Assembly: GCF_021922985.1 (NCBI RefSeq)
Contig: NZ_CP040788.1
Coordinates: 2,976,001 to 3,040,000 of the forward strand
Direction: 5' to 3'
Length of the DNA: 64,000 nucleotides
Origin: Clavibacter michiganensis subsp. tessellarius
GTDB lineage: Bacteria > Actinomycetota > Actinomycetes > Actinomycetales > Microbacteriaceae
The notes below the pieces were generated by a model that saw only the letters and a list, made by a program, of their open reading frames with translations, had not been told where the DNA came from and searched no databases. This document shows, piece after piece, positions 35,105 through 43,659 of the stretch. Position numbers and translations under genes: made by a program. Within the stretch, counting starts at the first letter, position 1. Each line of letters begins with the position of its first letter.

Positions 35105-35154
35105 AAGATAGGAGACCGCCGGTCTTTTGTCAAGGGACCGCCGGTCTTTACTAA
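35105..35154. promoter_or_regulatory. Back-to-back divergent promoters with two TetR operators
   Basis: Minus-strand promoter: TTGACA (35133-35128), 17-bp spacer, TATCTT (35110-35105), driving the SDR gene. Plus-strand promoter: TTGTCA (35127-35132), 16 bp, TACTAA (35149-35154), driving tetR. The two -35 boxes share bases. The palindrome GACCGCCGGTC occurs once in each spacer (35114-35124 and 35136-35146), 22 bp apart, so one repressor would shut both promoters. Confidence 0.82.
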
Positions 35155-35163
35155 GGTCGGCAC

Positions 35164-35877
35164 ATGACCTTCCAACGAGCACGCAACGACGAGCAGCGGC
35201 AGATCCGGCGGCAGGCGATCCTGGACACGGCCGCGGGCATGCTCCAGGAGATGACCGTGGCCGAGGTGACCCTCAACGAGTTGAGCAGACGCGTCGGCTT
35301 GGCCAAGTCGAACGTCCTGCGGTACTTCGAGTCGAGGGAGGCGGTGCTGCTCGACCTGATGGACGACTACTTCGCGAGGTGGCTGGTCGTGCTCGAGACC
35401 GAGTTGGGTGACGAGCTCGACAGGAAGTCGACGCCTGCGGTGCGTGCCGACCGGCTGGCGGAGGTGCTCAGCGGCACCCTGGCGCAGCAGGTGGTGCTCT
35501 GCGACCTCTTCGGTGCGCAGGGCGGCGTCCTCGAGCACAACGTCTCGGTCGAGGTCGTGAAGGCGCACAAGCGGTCCTCCCTCGCCAAGCTCGCCACGAT
35601 GACCGAGCTCGTCCGCCGCCACCTCCCCGAGCTCGGCGAGGGCGCGCAGATGTTCTGCTTCATGACCGTCGTGTCCGCCGGAGCGCTGTCGACCTACGTG
35701 CCGCCCTCGCCCAGCCTCCTCGCCGCCTACGCGGACGAGCCCGAGCTCGGCGTGCTGAACCTCGAACTGGTCGACGCCCTCCGGGACGTCTTCACCTCGA
35801 CGCTCGTCGGCGCGCTGCCGCGCCCCGGATCCGATCCGCTGGCGCATCTCGACGGCGTCTCCGGTCCGTCCGCGTAG
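35164..35877 (+). CDS. TetR-family regulator of the SDR gene
   Basis: A 237-residue regulator with the TetR HTH (QAILDTAAGMLQEMTVAEVTLNELSRRVGLAKSNVLRYFESREAV split across two helices) and a large C-terminal ligand domain. It is autoregulated to judge from the palindromes in the intergenic region. TTG and AGA codons in the HTH are unusual for this chromosome and suggest transfer together with the SDR gene. Confidence 0.92.
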   Translation: MTFQRARNDEQRQIRRQAILDTAAGMLQEMTVAEVTLNELSRRVGLAKSNVLRYFESREAVLLDLMDDYFARWLVVLETELGDELDRKSTPAVRADRLAEVLSGTLAQQVVLCDLFGAQGGVLEHNVSVEVVKAHKRSSLAKLATMTELVRRHLPELGEGAQMFCFMTVVSAGALSTYVPPSPSLLAAYADEPELGVLNLELVDALRDVFTSTLVGALPRPGSDPLAHLDGVSGPSA

Positions 35878-35946
35878 GCGGGGATCCGCCCGCATCTCCC
35901 TCGCCCGGCGCTCGTCCGTTCGACCCGCCGGGTCCGCGGCCCGGGG

Positions 35947-36602
35947 TCACGCGTCGCGCGGCGGACGGTCCTCCTCGTCGCGCTCCTGCTCCTCGTCCCG
36001 CGCGCGCTGCTCCTCGCGCTCGGCGATCTTCCGGCGGTACCCGTCCATCGCCCGTTCGTCCAGCCGGTGGCGGATCTCGGCGACGTCGGGCGCGGAGGTC
36101 TCCTTCGTCAGCTCCCGGGACGCCAGCCACTTCTCGTGGAACTCGGCGTCGGTCGCGCGGGGGCGCCAAGCCCGTCTCCACAGCGTCTCGCGTCCTTCGA
36201 CGCCGGCCATCACCGAGGCGAGCACGACACCGCTCGGGACGCCGAGCGACAGGATGACCGCCGCTGCTGCGGCGTCGCCCCCGCGAGCCACGGGAGGACC
36301 GCGAAGCCCCATCCGCCCGGAGCCATCAGCCGACGGCGGACGACGAAGGGACGCTCGACCACGACCTCGACGGCGCAGAAGACCAGGGTCATGAGGGTCG
36401 CCCCTCCGATCGTCCGATCGAGCGAGCCCGGGCCCCAGGCAGGGATGAGCATGAGGGCCTGGGACACCACGACCACGATCGGCGCCTTCACCAGCGCCAC
36501 CGTGAGGTGCCCCGACAGCGGCGCCCACAAGCCGGGCGGTGTCCAGTCGGGCGGGTTCCGCCGGACCGGGTCGCCTTCCTCCGGTGCAGGCGCGTCACGC
36601 AT
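35947..36602 (-). pseudogene. Frameshifted gene for an unknown membrane protein
   Basis: Two overlapping frames join into one sensible ~218-residue protein: an N-terminal part with helices ([21 protein letters not shown], then [19 protein letters not shown]) and a C-terminal part beginning [21 protein letters not shown] and ending in a charged tail ([20 protein letters not shown]). The break is at a run of five C (36278-36282). One extra base there would restore [14 protein letters not shown]. This is either a real mutation or a homopolymer sequencing error. I do not recognise the family. ATG 36602 begins the N-terminal frame. Confidence 0.7.
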
Positions 36603-36777
36603 GCCGTGCGGTGGGGCGGTCGGGCATGTCCCTCCTCCACAGCTCGACCGCGGTCGCCGTCCACCCGCCCCGGAATGCCGCCGCGACGCGCGCGGTTGGC
36701 CTCCCATAGGCTCGACGACGAGCCGGTGCGCGCGGTCCGGCCCCGCACCGATCAGGATCACGACGAAGGTGGAACCC

Positions 36778-37716
36778 ATGGCAGGTCGCGTCTACGACGA
36801 CATCACCCAGCTGGTCGGCGGCACGCCGCTCGTGCGTCTCAACCGGCTCACGGAGGGGCTCGACGCGACGGTGCTCGTGAAGCTCGAGTCGCACAACCCC
36901 GCGTCCAGCGTGAAGGACCGCATCGGCGTGGCCATCATCGACGCGGCCGAGGCGTCGGGCCAGCTGAAGCCCGGCGGCACGATCGTCGAGGGCACGAGCG
37001 GCAACACCGGCATCGCGCTCGCCATGGTGGGCGCGGCGCGCGGCTACACGGTCATCCTCACGATGCCCGAGACCATGAGCATCGAGCGCCGGCTGGTGCT
37101 GCGCGCGTACGGCGCGCGGATCGTCCTGACCCCCGGCCCCGAGGGCATGCGCGGCGCCGTCGAGCGCGCGCAGCAGATCGTGGCGGAGACGCCGAACGCC
37201 ATCTGGGCGCAGCAGTTCGCGAACGCGGCCAACCCGCAGAAGCACCGCGAGACCACGGCCGAGGAGGTCTGGGCGGACACCGACGGCGCCGTCGACGTGT
37301 TCATCGCGGGCGTCGGCACGGGCGGCACCATCACGGGCGTCGGCCAGGTGCTCAAGGAGCGGAAGTCCGGCGTGAAGATCGTCGCGGTCGAGCCGCTGGA
37401 CTCGCCCATCCTCACCGGCGGGAAGCCCGGCCCCCACAAGATCCAGGGCATCGGGGCGAACTTCGTGCCCGAGATCCTCGACACCGAGGTCTACGACGAG
37501 GTCGTCGACGTCTCGCTCGAGGACTCCATCCGCGTCTCCCGCGCGCTCGCGACCGACGAGGGGATCCTCTGCGGCATCTCGTCGGGGTCCATCGTGTGGG
37601 CCGCGCTCGAGATCGCCAAGCGCCCTGAGAGCGCAGGCAAGACCATCGTCGCGATCGTGTGCGACTACGGCGAGCGGTACCTCTCGACCGTGCTCTTCGA
37701 CGACCTGCGCGACTAG
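36778..37716 (+). CDS. cysK: Cysteine synthase A (O-acetylserine sulfhydrylase)
   Basis: A 312-residue PLP enzyme making cysteine from O-acetylserine and sulfide. The PLP lysine is in [11 protein letters not shown], the substrate loop is [11 protein letters not shown], the phosphate loop [10 protein letters not shown], and the C-terminal [10 protein letters not shown] is typical. ATG 36778 is chosen over the longer open frame because it begins with the family's [25 protein letters not shown] N-terminus; GAAGGTGG precedes it. cysE follows two bases after its stop. Confidence 0.96.
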   Translation: MAGRVYDDITQLVGGTPLVRLNRLTEGLDATVLVKLESHNPASSVKDRIGVAIIDAAEASGQLKPGGTIVEGTSGNTGIALAMVGAARGYTVILTMPETMSIERRLVLRAYGARIVLTPGPEGMRGAVERAQQIVAETPNAIWAQQFANAANPQKHRETTAEEVWADTDGAVDVFIAGVGTGGTITGVGQVLKERKSGVKIVAVEPLDSPILTGGKPGPHKIQGIGANFVPEILDTEVYDEVVDVSLEDSIRVSRALATDEGILCGISSGSIVWAALEIAKRPESAGKTIVAIVCDYGERYLSTVLFDDLRD

Positions 37717-37718
37717 GC

Positions 37719-38303
37719 GTGGGAGTCGTCGCCCGCCTCGTCGAGGACCTCCGCTCCGCCCGCGCCCACGATCCCGCCGCGCGCGGGTACCTGGAGATGG
37801 TGCTCGGCTACCCGGGCCTGCACGCCGTGTGGCTGCACCGGGTGTCGCACGCGCTCTGGCGACGGCGCATCCGGCTGGCGGCGCGGCTGCTCGCGCAGGT
37901 CGGGCGGGCGCTGACGGGGGTGGAGATCCACCCGGGCGCGCGCATCGGGCGGCGGCTGTTCATCGACCACGGCATGGGCGTCGTGATCGGCGCCACGGCC
38001 GAGATCGGCGACGACGTGCTGATGTACCACGGCGTCACGCTGGGCGGGAAGAGCCTCGTGCACGGCAAGCGGCACCCGACGGTCGGCGACGGCGTCACCA
38101 TCGGCGCGGGCGCGAAGCTGCTCGGGCCCATCGCGATCGGGGCGGGGAGCGTCATCGGCGCGAACGCCGTGGTCGTGAAGGACGCGCCCGCGGGATCCGT
38201 GCTCACGGGCATCCCCGCGGTGGAGACCGGCAAGCGCGCCGGGCGCGGGCCCGACGCGCACGTGGATCCGGCCTTCTTCGTCGACCCGGCGATCTACATC
38301 TGA
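37719..38303 (+). CDS. cysE: Serine O-acetyltransferase
   Basis: A 194-residue left-handed beta-helix acetyltransferase that makes O-acetylserine for Cys[23 protein letters not shown] and [10 protein letters not shown] (catalytic His region) are diagnostic, followed by hexapeptide repeats. It is the short form without the long N-terminal helical domain of enterobacterial CysE. GTG 37719 begins two bases after the cysK stop. Confidence 0.95.
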   Translation: MGVVARLVEDLRSARAHDPAARGYLEMVLGYPGLHAVWLHRVSHALWRRRIRLAARLLAQVGRALTGVEIHPGARIGRRLFIDHGMGVVIGATAEIGDDVLMYHGVTLGGKSLVHGKRHPTVGDGVTIGAGAKLLGPIAIGAGSVIGANAVVVKDAPAGSVLTGIPAVETGKRAGRGPDAHVDPAFFVDPAIYI

Positions 38304-39037
38304 TGCCCGAGCCCGAGGGGTCGGAGCGCACGCCGGCGGCCGCCGCCGACGCGGCGTCGAGCGCCGAGCCGGCACCGGCCGCCGAGCCGGCACCCGCCGC
38401 CGAGCCGACGCCCACCCACGAGCACAGCACGCACGGCGTCGGTCCCTGGCCCGGCGGCCCCGAGGCGTGGCCGGACGAGCCGCACCTGGATCCGGAGCTG
38501 CTGGAGCGCGGCGACACCCGCAACGTGATCGACCGCTACCGGTACTGGCGCATGGACGCGATCGTCGCCGACCTCGACCAGCACCGGCACCCCTTCCACG
38601 TGGCGATCGAGAACTGGCAGCACGACATGAACATCGGGTCGATCGTGCGGAGCGCCAACGCGTTCGCGGCCGACACCGTGCACATCGTCGGCCGCCGCCG
38701 CTGGAACAAGCGCGGGGCGATGGTCACCGACCGGTACCAGCACGTCGTCCACCACGCGACCATCGCCGACCTCGTGGGGTGGGCGCACACCGAGGGGCTG
38801 CCCATCATCGCGATCGACAACGTCGACGGATCCGTGCTGCTGGAGACCACGCGCCTCCCCGAGCGCTGCGTGCTCGTCTTCGGGCAGGAGGGCCCGGGCC
38901 TCAGCGACGAGGCGGTGGCCGCGGCCGACATGACCGTCGCGATCTCGCAGTTCGGGTCCACCCGCTCCATCAACGCGTCGGCGGCCGCCGCGGTCGTGAT
39001 GCACGCGTGGATCACGCAGCACGTGGCGTTCGACTGA
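38303..39037 (+). CDS. SpoU/TrmH-family RNA 2'-O-methyltransferase
   Basis: A 244-residue SPOUT methyltransferase. About 55 Ala/Pro/Glu-rich residues with a short tandem repeat (AEPAPA) precede the fold. ENWQHDMNIGSIVRSANAF, LVFGQEGPGLSDEA and STRSINASAAAAVVMH are the three conserved motifs. Its ATG overlaps the cysE stop (TGATG), so it is translated with cysE, although its role (tRNA or rRNA methylation) is unrelated to cysteine synthesis. Confidence 0.92.
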   Translation: MPEPEGSERTPAAAADAASSAEPAPAAEPAPAAEPTPTHEHSTHGVGPWPGGPEAWPDEPHLDPELLERGDTRNVIDRYRYWRMDAIVADLDQHRHPFHVAIENWQHDMNIGSIVRSANAFAADTVHIVGRRRWNKRGAMVTDRYQHVVHHATIADLVGWAHTEGLPIIAIDNVDGSVLLETTRLPERCVLVFGQEGPGLSDEAVAAADMTVAISQFGSTRSINASAAAAVVMHAWITQHVAFD

Positions 39038-39077
39038 CCCGCTCGGCATGGCCGTGCGCGCCTGCCAGGATGTCCCG

Positions 39078-39653
39078 GTGATGCACGACCGCGACCGCCG
39101 CCGACCCGACGTGACGACCGTGGAGGTCGTGGGCGGGCAGCCGCCCCTCACGGTCGGGCTGGAGGAGCACGACCCCGCCTGGGCGGAGGCGTACGCCGCG
39201 CACCGGCGGCGGATCCTCGACGCCGTGGGCGACGCGGCGCTCGCCGTCGAGCACATCGGCTCGACCTCCGTGCCGGGCCTCGCCGCGAAGCCGATCGTCG
39301 ACGTCGTGCTCGTGGTGGCCGACATCACGGCCGAGGAGGACCACGTCGCGCCGCTGGTCGCCGCGGGCTACGAGCTGCGCGTCCGCGAGCCCGGGCACCG
39401 CCTCGTGCGCACGCCCGCGCGGGATGTGCACGTGCACGTGTACGAGGAGGGCGACCCCGCGGTCGAGGCGTACCTGCTGCTCCGCGACCGGCTGCGCTCG
39501 GACTCCGCCGACCGCGACCTCTACGCGCGCACGAAGCGGGAGCTCATGACCCGCCGGTGGGAGTCGATGGACGCCTACGCGGACGCGAAGACCGCGGTGA
39601 TCCAGGGCATCCTCGCCCGGGCGCGGGCGGCGCGGGCGGCCGGCGAGACCTGA
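39078..39653 (+). CDS. GrpB/UPF0157-family nucleotidyltransferase-like protein
   Basis: A ~190-residue protein with the GrpB core VEHIGSTSVPGLAAKPIVDVVLVV (nucleotidyltransferase fold, Gly-Ser and Asp-x-x/Asp), then VHVHVYEEGDP and AYLLLRDRLRSD. Some family members are fused to dephospho-CoA kinase. GTG 39078, six bases after CAGGAT, and ATG 39081 are equivalent candidates for the start. Confidence 0.9.
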   Translation: MMHDRDRRRPDVTTVEVVGGQPPLTVGLEEHDPAWAEAYAAHRRRILDAVGDAALAVEHIGSTSVPGLAAKPIVDVVLVVADITAEEDHVAPLVAAGYELRVREPGHRLVRTPARDVHVHVYEEGDPAVEAYLLLRDRLRSDSADRDLYARTKRELMTRRWESMDAYADAKTAVIQGILARARAARAAGET

Positions 39654-39678
39654 GGGTCGCCGCCCTGGCCGGATCCGG

Positions 39679-40089
39679 TCAGGGGAACGGCCACGCGTCG
39701 TGCGCGTGCGGCACGGCGACCACCTGCACGTCGTCCTCGTAGGTGATGCGGCCGGGCGTCCGCGTGCGCAGCTCGTGCCAGGGCACGTCGTGCCGGTCGA
39801 GGAGGTCGAGGTACGCGCGCGTGACGTGGAGCAGGTCCACGGCATCGACCGCGTCGGCGCGGAACCAGGCGCGCGCCCGCGGGTGGAGCGCTCGGTCATA
39901 GCAGCCCGGGACGACCGTGGACGGATCCGCGTACGTCGCGTTCATGTGCGCGTTCCGGTCGGCCAGCCAGGCGAGCTCCTCCTCGGAGAGGCGCCCCTCC
40001 TCGCGCAGCCCGTTCGCGAGGGCGAAGACGCCGGGGAAGGTGCCGCGGCGGTTCGGGGCGGCGCTCTGGAAGCGCACGAAGTCGGGCAT
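39679..40089 (-). CDS. Conserved 136-residue protein of unknown family, copy 1
   Basis: A soluble protein with the block FVRFQSAAPNRRGTFPGVFALANGL and a C-terminal RTPGRITYEDDVQVVAVPH followed by WPF. A clear paralogue lies at 41190-41591. No family name is known to me. TACCCT, six bases, ATG gives a leaderless start. Between the two copies sits the exported 279-residue protein. Confidence 0.72.
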   Translation of the reverse strand: MPDFVRFQSAAPNRRGTFPGVFALANGLREEGRLSEEELAWLADRNAHMNATYADPSTVVPGCYDRALHPRARAWFRADAVDAVDLLHVTRAYLDLLDRHDVPWHELRTRTPGRITYEDDVQVVAVPHAHDAWPFP

Positions 40090-40159
40090 CCGGCGAGGGT
40101 AGCCCGACGGGCGCGGACCGCGCGGACCGCGTCCCCGGAGCACCCGCCAGGACGGCCGA

Positions 40160-40189
40160 GGGGCCGAGCGGGAGATCCCGCTCGGCCCC
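40160..40189. terminator. GC hairpin downstream of the exported-protein gene
   Basis: A 14-bp inverted repeat (GGGGCCGAGCGGGA and complement) around two central bases lies between the stop of the 279-residue protein gene and the start of the 136-residue gene, so the two minus-strand genes are probably separate transcripts. Confidence 0.65.
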
Positions 40190-40215
40190 GGACCGGATGC
40201 CGCGCGCGGCGGGCG

Positions 40216-41055
40216 CTAGTGCCCGCAGTGGAAGCGGATGTCGGGGAGGGGGATGTGCATGGAGGCCCCGTGACCTCCGCAGATCCCGTTGGTCTTGACG
40301 AACTCCAAGAGCCCGGCCGCCGCTCCGGCGATCATCACGCAGGTGATCTTGGTGAGGTCGGGGAAGGCGGCGCAGACGAGACCGGCGACCGTGCTGCCGG
40401 CGGCGGCCATGACGGATCTGATCAACGCGTTGTTGAAGAAGACCCACTGGGGCGCGATCGGCTGGAGGATGTTGGGCGTCTGGCCGATGATGCCCTGGAT
40501 CCTGTGGATGATCTTGGGGACGTTGATGTGGATGTGCGGGATGAACCGGCTCCACCAGTGCTTGGACTCGGCGACCGGTGCATCGCCGGACAGGGGCGCC
40601 GGTCGGTAGGAGGTGGTGGAGGTGCCGTCGGGCGCGGACGCGAGCGCGCTGTCCATCTGCGCGGACGCGGATCGTAGGGATGCGATGGACTCCGCTGTCT
40701 CCGGGTCGGTGGCGGCGCTCGCGCGGAACTCCGCGACGGCCTTCCCCTGCGTGGCCTCCTCCTCGGGGGTCAGGCCCGCCCACTTGTCGACATGGTGCCC
40801 GAAGACGTCCATGCCGGTCGTGCTGACGATGTCGACGTCGGCCTCGGTGATCCTGCCGGCACTCACGTCGTCGAGGAAGTGGCCGTGCTCGAGGGAGGCG
40901 GCGACGCGCTCCTGGGGGGAGGCGAGACCTGCGGCGAATGCGTCGCTGCCGGGGGCGGCGATGACGAGGCCGATGACCGCGACAGCGGTGAGGGCCGTGT
41001 GCGCGAGCATCGTGCGCGGGGTGAGGGACCGGGCGGCCCTCGAGCGGATGGACAT
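40216..41055 (-). CDS. Putative exported protein with Cys-containing hydrophobic C-terminal domain
   Basis: A 279-residue protein that I do not recognise. Residues 1-41 look like a Sec signal (basic N-region, LTAVAVIGLVIAAPGSDAFA). An acidic, probably helical middle follows, then from about residue 168 a distinctive part: HIHINVPKIIHRIQGIIG, VMAAAGSTVAGLVCAAF and CVMIAGAAAGLLEFVKTNGI, ending FHCGH, with four Cys in all. Codons such as TTG, AGA, CTA, CGA, GGA and GGT are unlike neighbours, pointing to transfer. GAGGAGG precedes the ATG. A secreted toxin or bacteriocin-like protein is possible but unproven. Confidence 0.7.
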   Translation of the reverse strand: MSIRSRAARSLTPRTMLAHTALTAVAVIGLVIAAPGSDAFAAGLASPQERVAASLEHGHFLDDVSAGRITEADVDIVSTTGMDVFGHHVDKWAGLTPEEEATQGKAVAEFRASAATDPETAESIASLRSASAQMDSALASAPDGTSTTSYRPAPLSGDAPVAESKHWWSRFIPHIHINVPKIIHRIQGIIGQTPNILQPIAPQWVFFNNALIRSVMAAAGSTVAGLVCAAFPDLTKITCVMIAGAAAGLLEFVKTNGICGGHGASMHIPLPDIRFHCGH

Positions 41056-41189
41056 GGGTGATGTGCCTCCTCGGCTGCGGCGTCGGTCGCCGCACTCAGA
41101 AGCTAGGAGCAGGGGTCACGCTGTGCGGTCAGTCCCCAGTCGCGCAGGTGAAGGGCAGACGACCGACTGGCCAAGGGGATGCGGGGCTC

Positions 41190-41591
41190 CTAGCGGAACG
41201 GCCAGTCGTCGACCGTGTGCGGGGTCGCGATGACCTGCACGTCGTCGGCGTAGACGATGCGGCCGGGCGTGCGCGTGCGCAGCTCCTGCCAGGGCACGTC
41301 GTGCCGGTCGAGCAGGGCGAGGTAGTCGCCCGTGAACGCGAGGAGGTCCGCGGCGGTCGCGCGGAACCAGGCGCGGGCGCCGGGGTTGATGTCCCGGTCG
41401 TAGCAGTCGGGGTCGACCGAGCGCGGATCCGCGTAGGACTCGGACGCACGCGCGTTCGCCGCGTCCATCCACTCGCCCTCCTCCGCCGAGAGCAGGCCGC
41501 TCAGGCGCAGGCCGTTCGCGAGGGCGAAGACGCCGGGGTACGTCCCGCGGCGGTTGGGGACGGCGCTCTGGAAGCGGACGTAGTCGGACAC
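41190..41591 (-). CDS. Conserved 133-residue protein of unknown family, copy 2
   Basis: Paralogue of the gene at 39679-40089: YVRFQSAVPNRRGTYPGVFALANGL at the start and RTPGRIVYADDVQVIATPH near the end, with DRHDVPWQELRTRTPGR almost identical. TAGCAT, six bases, then GTG is the likely leaderless start. Function unknown. Confidence 0.72.
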   Translation of the reverse strand: MSDYVRFQSAVPNRRGTYPGVFALANGLRLSGLLSAEEGEWMDAANARASESYADPRSVDPDCYDRDINPGARAWFRATAADLLAFTGDYLALLDRHDVPWQELRTRTPGRIVYADDVQVIATPHTVDDWPFR

Positions 41592-41795
41592 GGGGCGATG
41601 CTAAGGATCCGGGCTGCGCATGCGACCGCGCGGGCGCGGAACGGACAGCGCGTGGATGCGCAGCGGACATCCGAGCGGCGCGAGATGGGCGGCGGGCGGG
41701 CGGGCGACCGGCGCGGGGCGGGCATCGGGTCGCGTGCGCGGGCTGGCAGGCTGGTCGGGCCGCGGGGACCCGCCCGCGTGCGAGACGGGAGATCC

Positions 41796-42200
41796 ATGAC
41801 CGCCGTGACCCTGATCCGCTCGGCCGCCCTCGCGGACGCCGCCGAGTACGCCTACGCCGCGACCGCGCCCGCCGACGCGCGGCTCGTCTTCCTCGCCGGA
41901 TCCTGCCCGCTCGACGCCGAGGGCCGCACGGTCGGCGTCGGCGACCACGCCGCCCAGGCCGTGCAGTGCGTCGCGAACCTGCGCGCCGCGCTCGCGGCCG
42001 CGGGCGCCACGACCGACGACCTCGTGAGCACGCGCGTGCTCGTCGCCTCCGACCGGCAGGCCGACCTCGTGACCGCGTGGGAGGTCGTGCGCGACGCGCT
42101 GGCTCCGCACGATCCGCCGAGCACGCTCCTCGGGGTCACCGTGCTCGGGTACGACGACCAGCTCGTGGAGGTCGAGGCCGTCGCGGCCGTCGTCGACTGA
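41796..42200 (+). CDS. RidA-family (YjgF/UK114) protein
   Basis: A 134-residue trimeric RidA-fold protein; family members hydrolyse reactive enamine/imine intermediates from PLP enzymes. Visible features are LVFLAGSCPLDAEGRTVGVGDHAAQAVQCVANL (split over two strands), the Arg in DDLVSTRVLVAS, and the C-terminal EVEAVAAVV. ATG 41796 follows GGGAG; the upstream open frame is ignored. Confidence 0.88.
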   Translation: MTAVTLIRSAALADAAEYAYAATAPADARLVFLAGSCPLDAEGRTVGVGDHAAQAVQCVANLRAALAAAGATTDDLVSTRVLVASDRQADLVTAWEVVRDALAPHDPPSTLLGVTVLGYDDQLVEVEAVAAVVD

Positions 42201-42274
42201 GCGCGGTCGCGGCCGTCCCCGACCGACCGACCTGCCGGCCCGGGCGCCGGGATCAGGCCGGGATCAGGTCGGGC

Positions 42275-43276
42275 TCAGAGCGCGGAGGCGCGCCAGGCGT
42301 CGACCGCCGCGAGGAGCTCGGCCCGGCTCTCGTCCGGCAGGAACGCGGCCTCGAACGAGTTGCGGGCGAGGAGCGCGACGGCGTCGTCGTCGAACGCGTG
42401 CGCCTGGCGGAGCTGGCGGAGGTTCTCGCCGAGGTAGCCGCCGAAGTAGGCCGGGTCGTCGCTGTTGACCATCGCGAGCACGCCGCGCGCGAGGAGCTCC
42501 GGCAGGGCGTGCTCGTCGAGCGTCTCGTTCACGCCGAGGCGCACGTTCGACAGCGGGCACACGGTGAGCGGGATCCGGTCGGCGACGAGCCGGTCGACGA
42601 GGGCGGGATCCTCGAGGCAGCGCACGCCGTGGTCCACCCGCTCCACGTGCAGCAGGTCGAGCGCCTCCCAGACGTACGCGGGCGGGCCCTCCTCGCCCGC
42701 GTGCGCGACGGCGTGCAGGCCGAGCTCGCGGGCGCGCGCGAAGACGTCGACGAAGAGCGACGGCGGGTAGCCGACCTCGGCGGAGTCGAGCCCGACGGCG
42801 AGGATCTCGTGGGCGCGGCCGGCGACGGACTCGAGGGTCGCCATCGCCTCCTCCACCGGGCGGTCGCGCAGGAAGCTGAGGATCAGGCCGCCGGAGATGC
42901 CGTGGCGCACGCGCGCATCGCGGAGGGCGTCGAGGAGGCCGTCGACGACGTCGTCGATCGCGACGCCGCGGGTCGTGTGCGCCTGCGGGTCGAACGACAT
43001 CTCGACGTGCCGGATCCCGTCGGCCGCGGCCCGCTCGAGGTATGCGGCGGCGAGGTCGTGGAAGTCGCGGCGCGTGCGGAGGACCGCGGTGCACGCGTAG
43101 TAGAGGTCGAGGAACGACTGCAGGTCGGTGAAGGCGTAGCGCGAGCGGAGGTCCTCGATGCCGGCGTACGGCAGCTCGACGCCGTTGCGCTCGGCCAGCT
43201 CGAACACCAGCTCCGGTTCGAGGGTGCCCTCCACGTGCAGGTGCAGCTCGGCGGTGGGCGGGAGCGTGGAGATCAT
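42275..43276 (-). CDS. Adenosine/adenine deaminase family hydrolase
   Basis: A 333-residue zinc TIM-barrel deaminase. AELHLHVEGTLEPEL provides two zinc His; the wording EGTLEPE is closer to adenine deaminases than to classical adenosine deaminases (VHLDG). HAGEEGPP and RVDHGVRCLEDP carry further metal and catalytic residues, and VNSDDPAYFGG the last Asp pair. TACCGT, six bases, ATG sets a leaderless start, discarding a longer frame. Confidence 0.9.
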   Translation of the reverse strand: MISTLPPTAELHLHVEGTLEPELVFELAERNGVELPYAGIEDLRSRYAFTDLQSFLDLYYACTAVLRTRRDFHDLAAAYLERAAADGIRHVEMSFDPQAHTTRGVAIDDVVDGLLDALRDARVRHGISGGLILSFLRDRPVEEAMATLESVAGRAHEILAVGLDSAEVGYPPSLFVDVFARARELGLHAVAHAGEEGPPAYVWEALDLLHVERVDHGVRCLEDPALVDRLVADRIPLTVCPLSNVRLGVNETLDEHALPELLARGVLAMVNSDDPAYFGGYLGENLRQLRQAHAFDDDAVALLARNSFEAAFLPDESRAELLAAVDAWRASAL

Positions 43277-43351
43277 CCGTCCACGGTAACGGGCGTCGTC
43301 CGGGTGCCCGCCGGGGAGGGGCCGCCGACCGATCGCTCGTAGGCTCGCGGG

Positions 43352-43615
43352 ATGGAGGCGTTCGAGGTCGTCGTGCTCGGGGAGCGCTGGCGGATCTCGG
43401 AGCGCGAGCCGCGGGGCGCGACCCCGACCTACGACCTCGCCTGGCTCGACGGGCCCGCGGACGGCACGTACGGGTTCACGGTCGGCGGAGCCCACCGCAC
43501 GCCCGAGCAGCTGATCGCGGAGGCGACCGCGTTCGTGGACGCCTTCTCGGAGCCCGGCGGCATCGGCGAGGACTTCCCGGGCTTCGTCCCGGTCCGCTTC
43601 CGCGGCGAGGGCTGA
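43352..43615 (+). CDS. Small conserved hypothetical protein
   Basis: An 87-residue, mostly beta protein (FEVVVLGERWRISEREPRG, TYDLAWLDGPADGTYGFTVGG) ending in a short helix. No family recognised. TAGGCT, six bases, then ATG supports the start and shows it has its own promoter, divergent from the deaminase. Confidence 0.65.
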   Translation: MEAFEVVVLGERWRISEREPRGATPTYDLAWLDGPADGTYGFTVGGAHRTPEQLIAEATAFVDAFSEPGGIGEDFPGFVPVRFRGEG

Positions 43616-43659
43616 GACCGCGACCGGCCCGGCCGCGACCCGTCTGCGAGCATGGCCCC

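Noticed and set aside
36603-36777. A cysteine-responsive riboswitch or attenuator before cysK
   Set aside because: I saw no T-box, SAM-type or other recognisable leader structure, only GC-rich sequence with a possible TAGGCT -10.
42246-42267. An 11-bp tandem repeat (GCCGGGATCAG twice) after the RidA gene
   Set aside because: Too short and isolated to assign a role; could be chance or part of a weak terminator.
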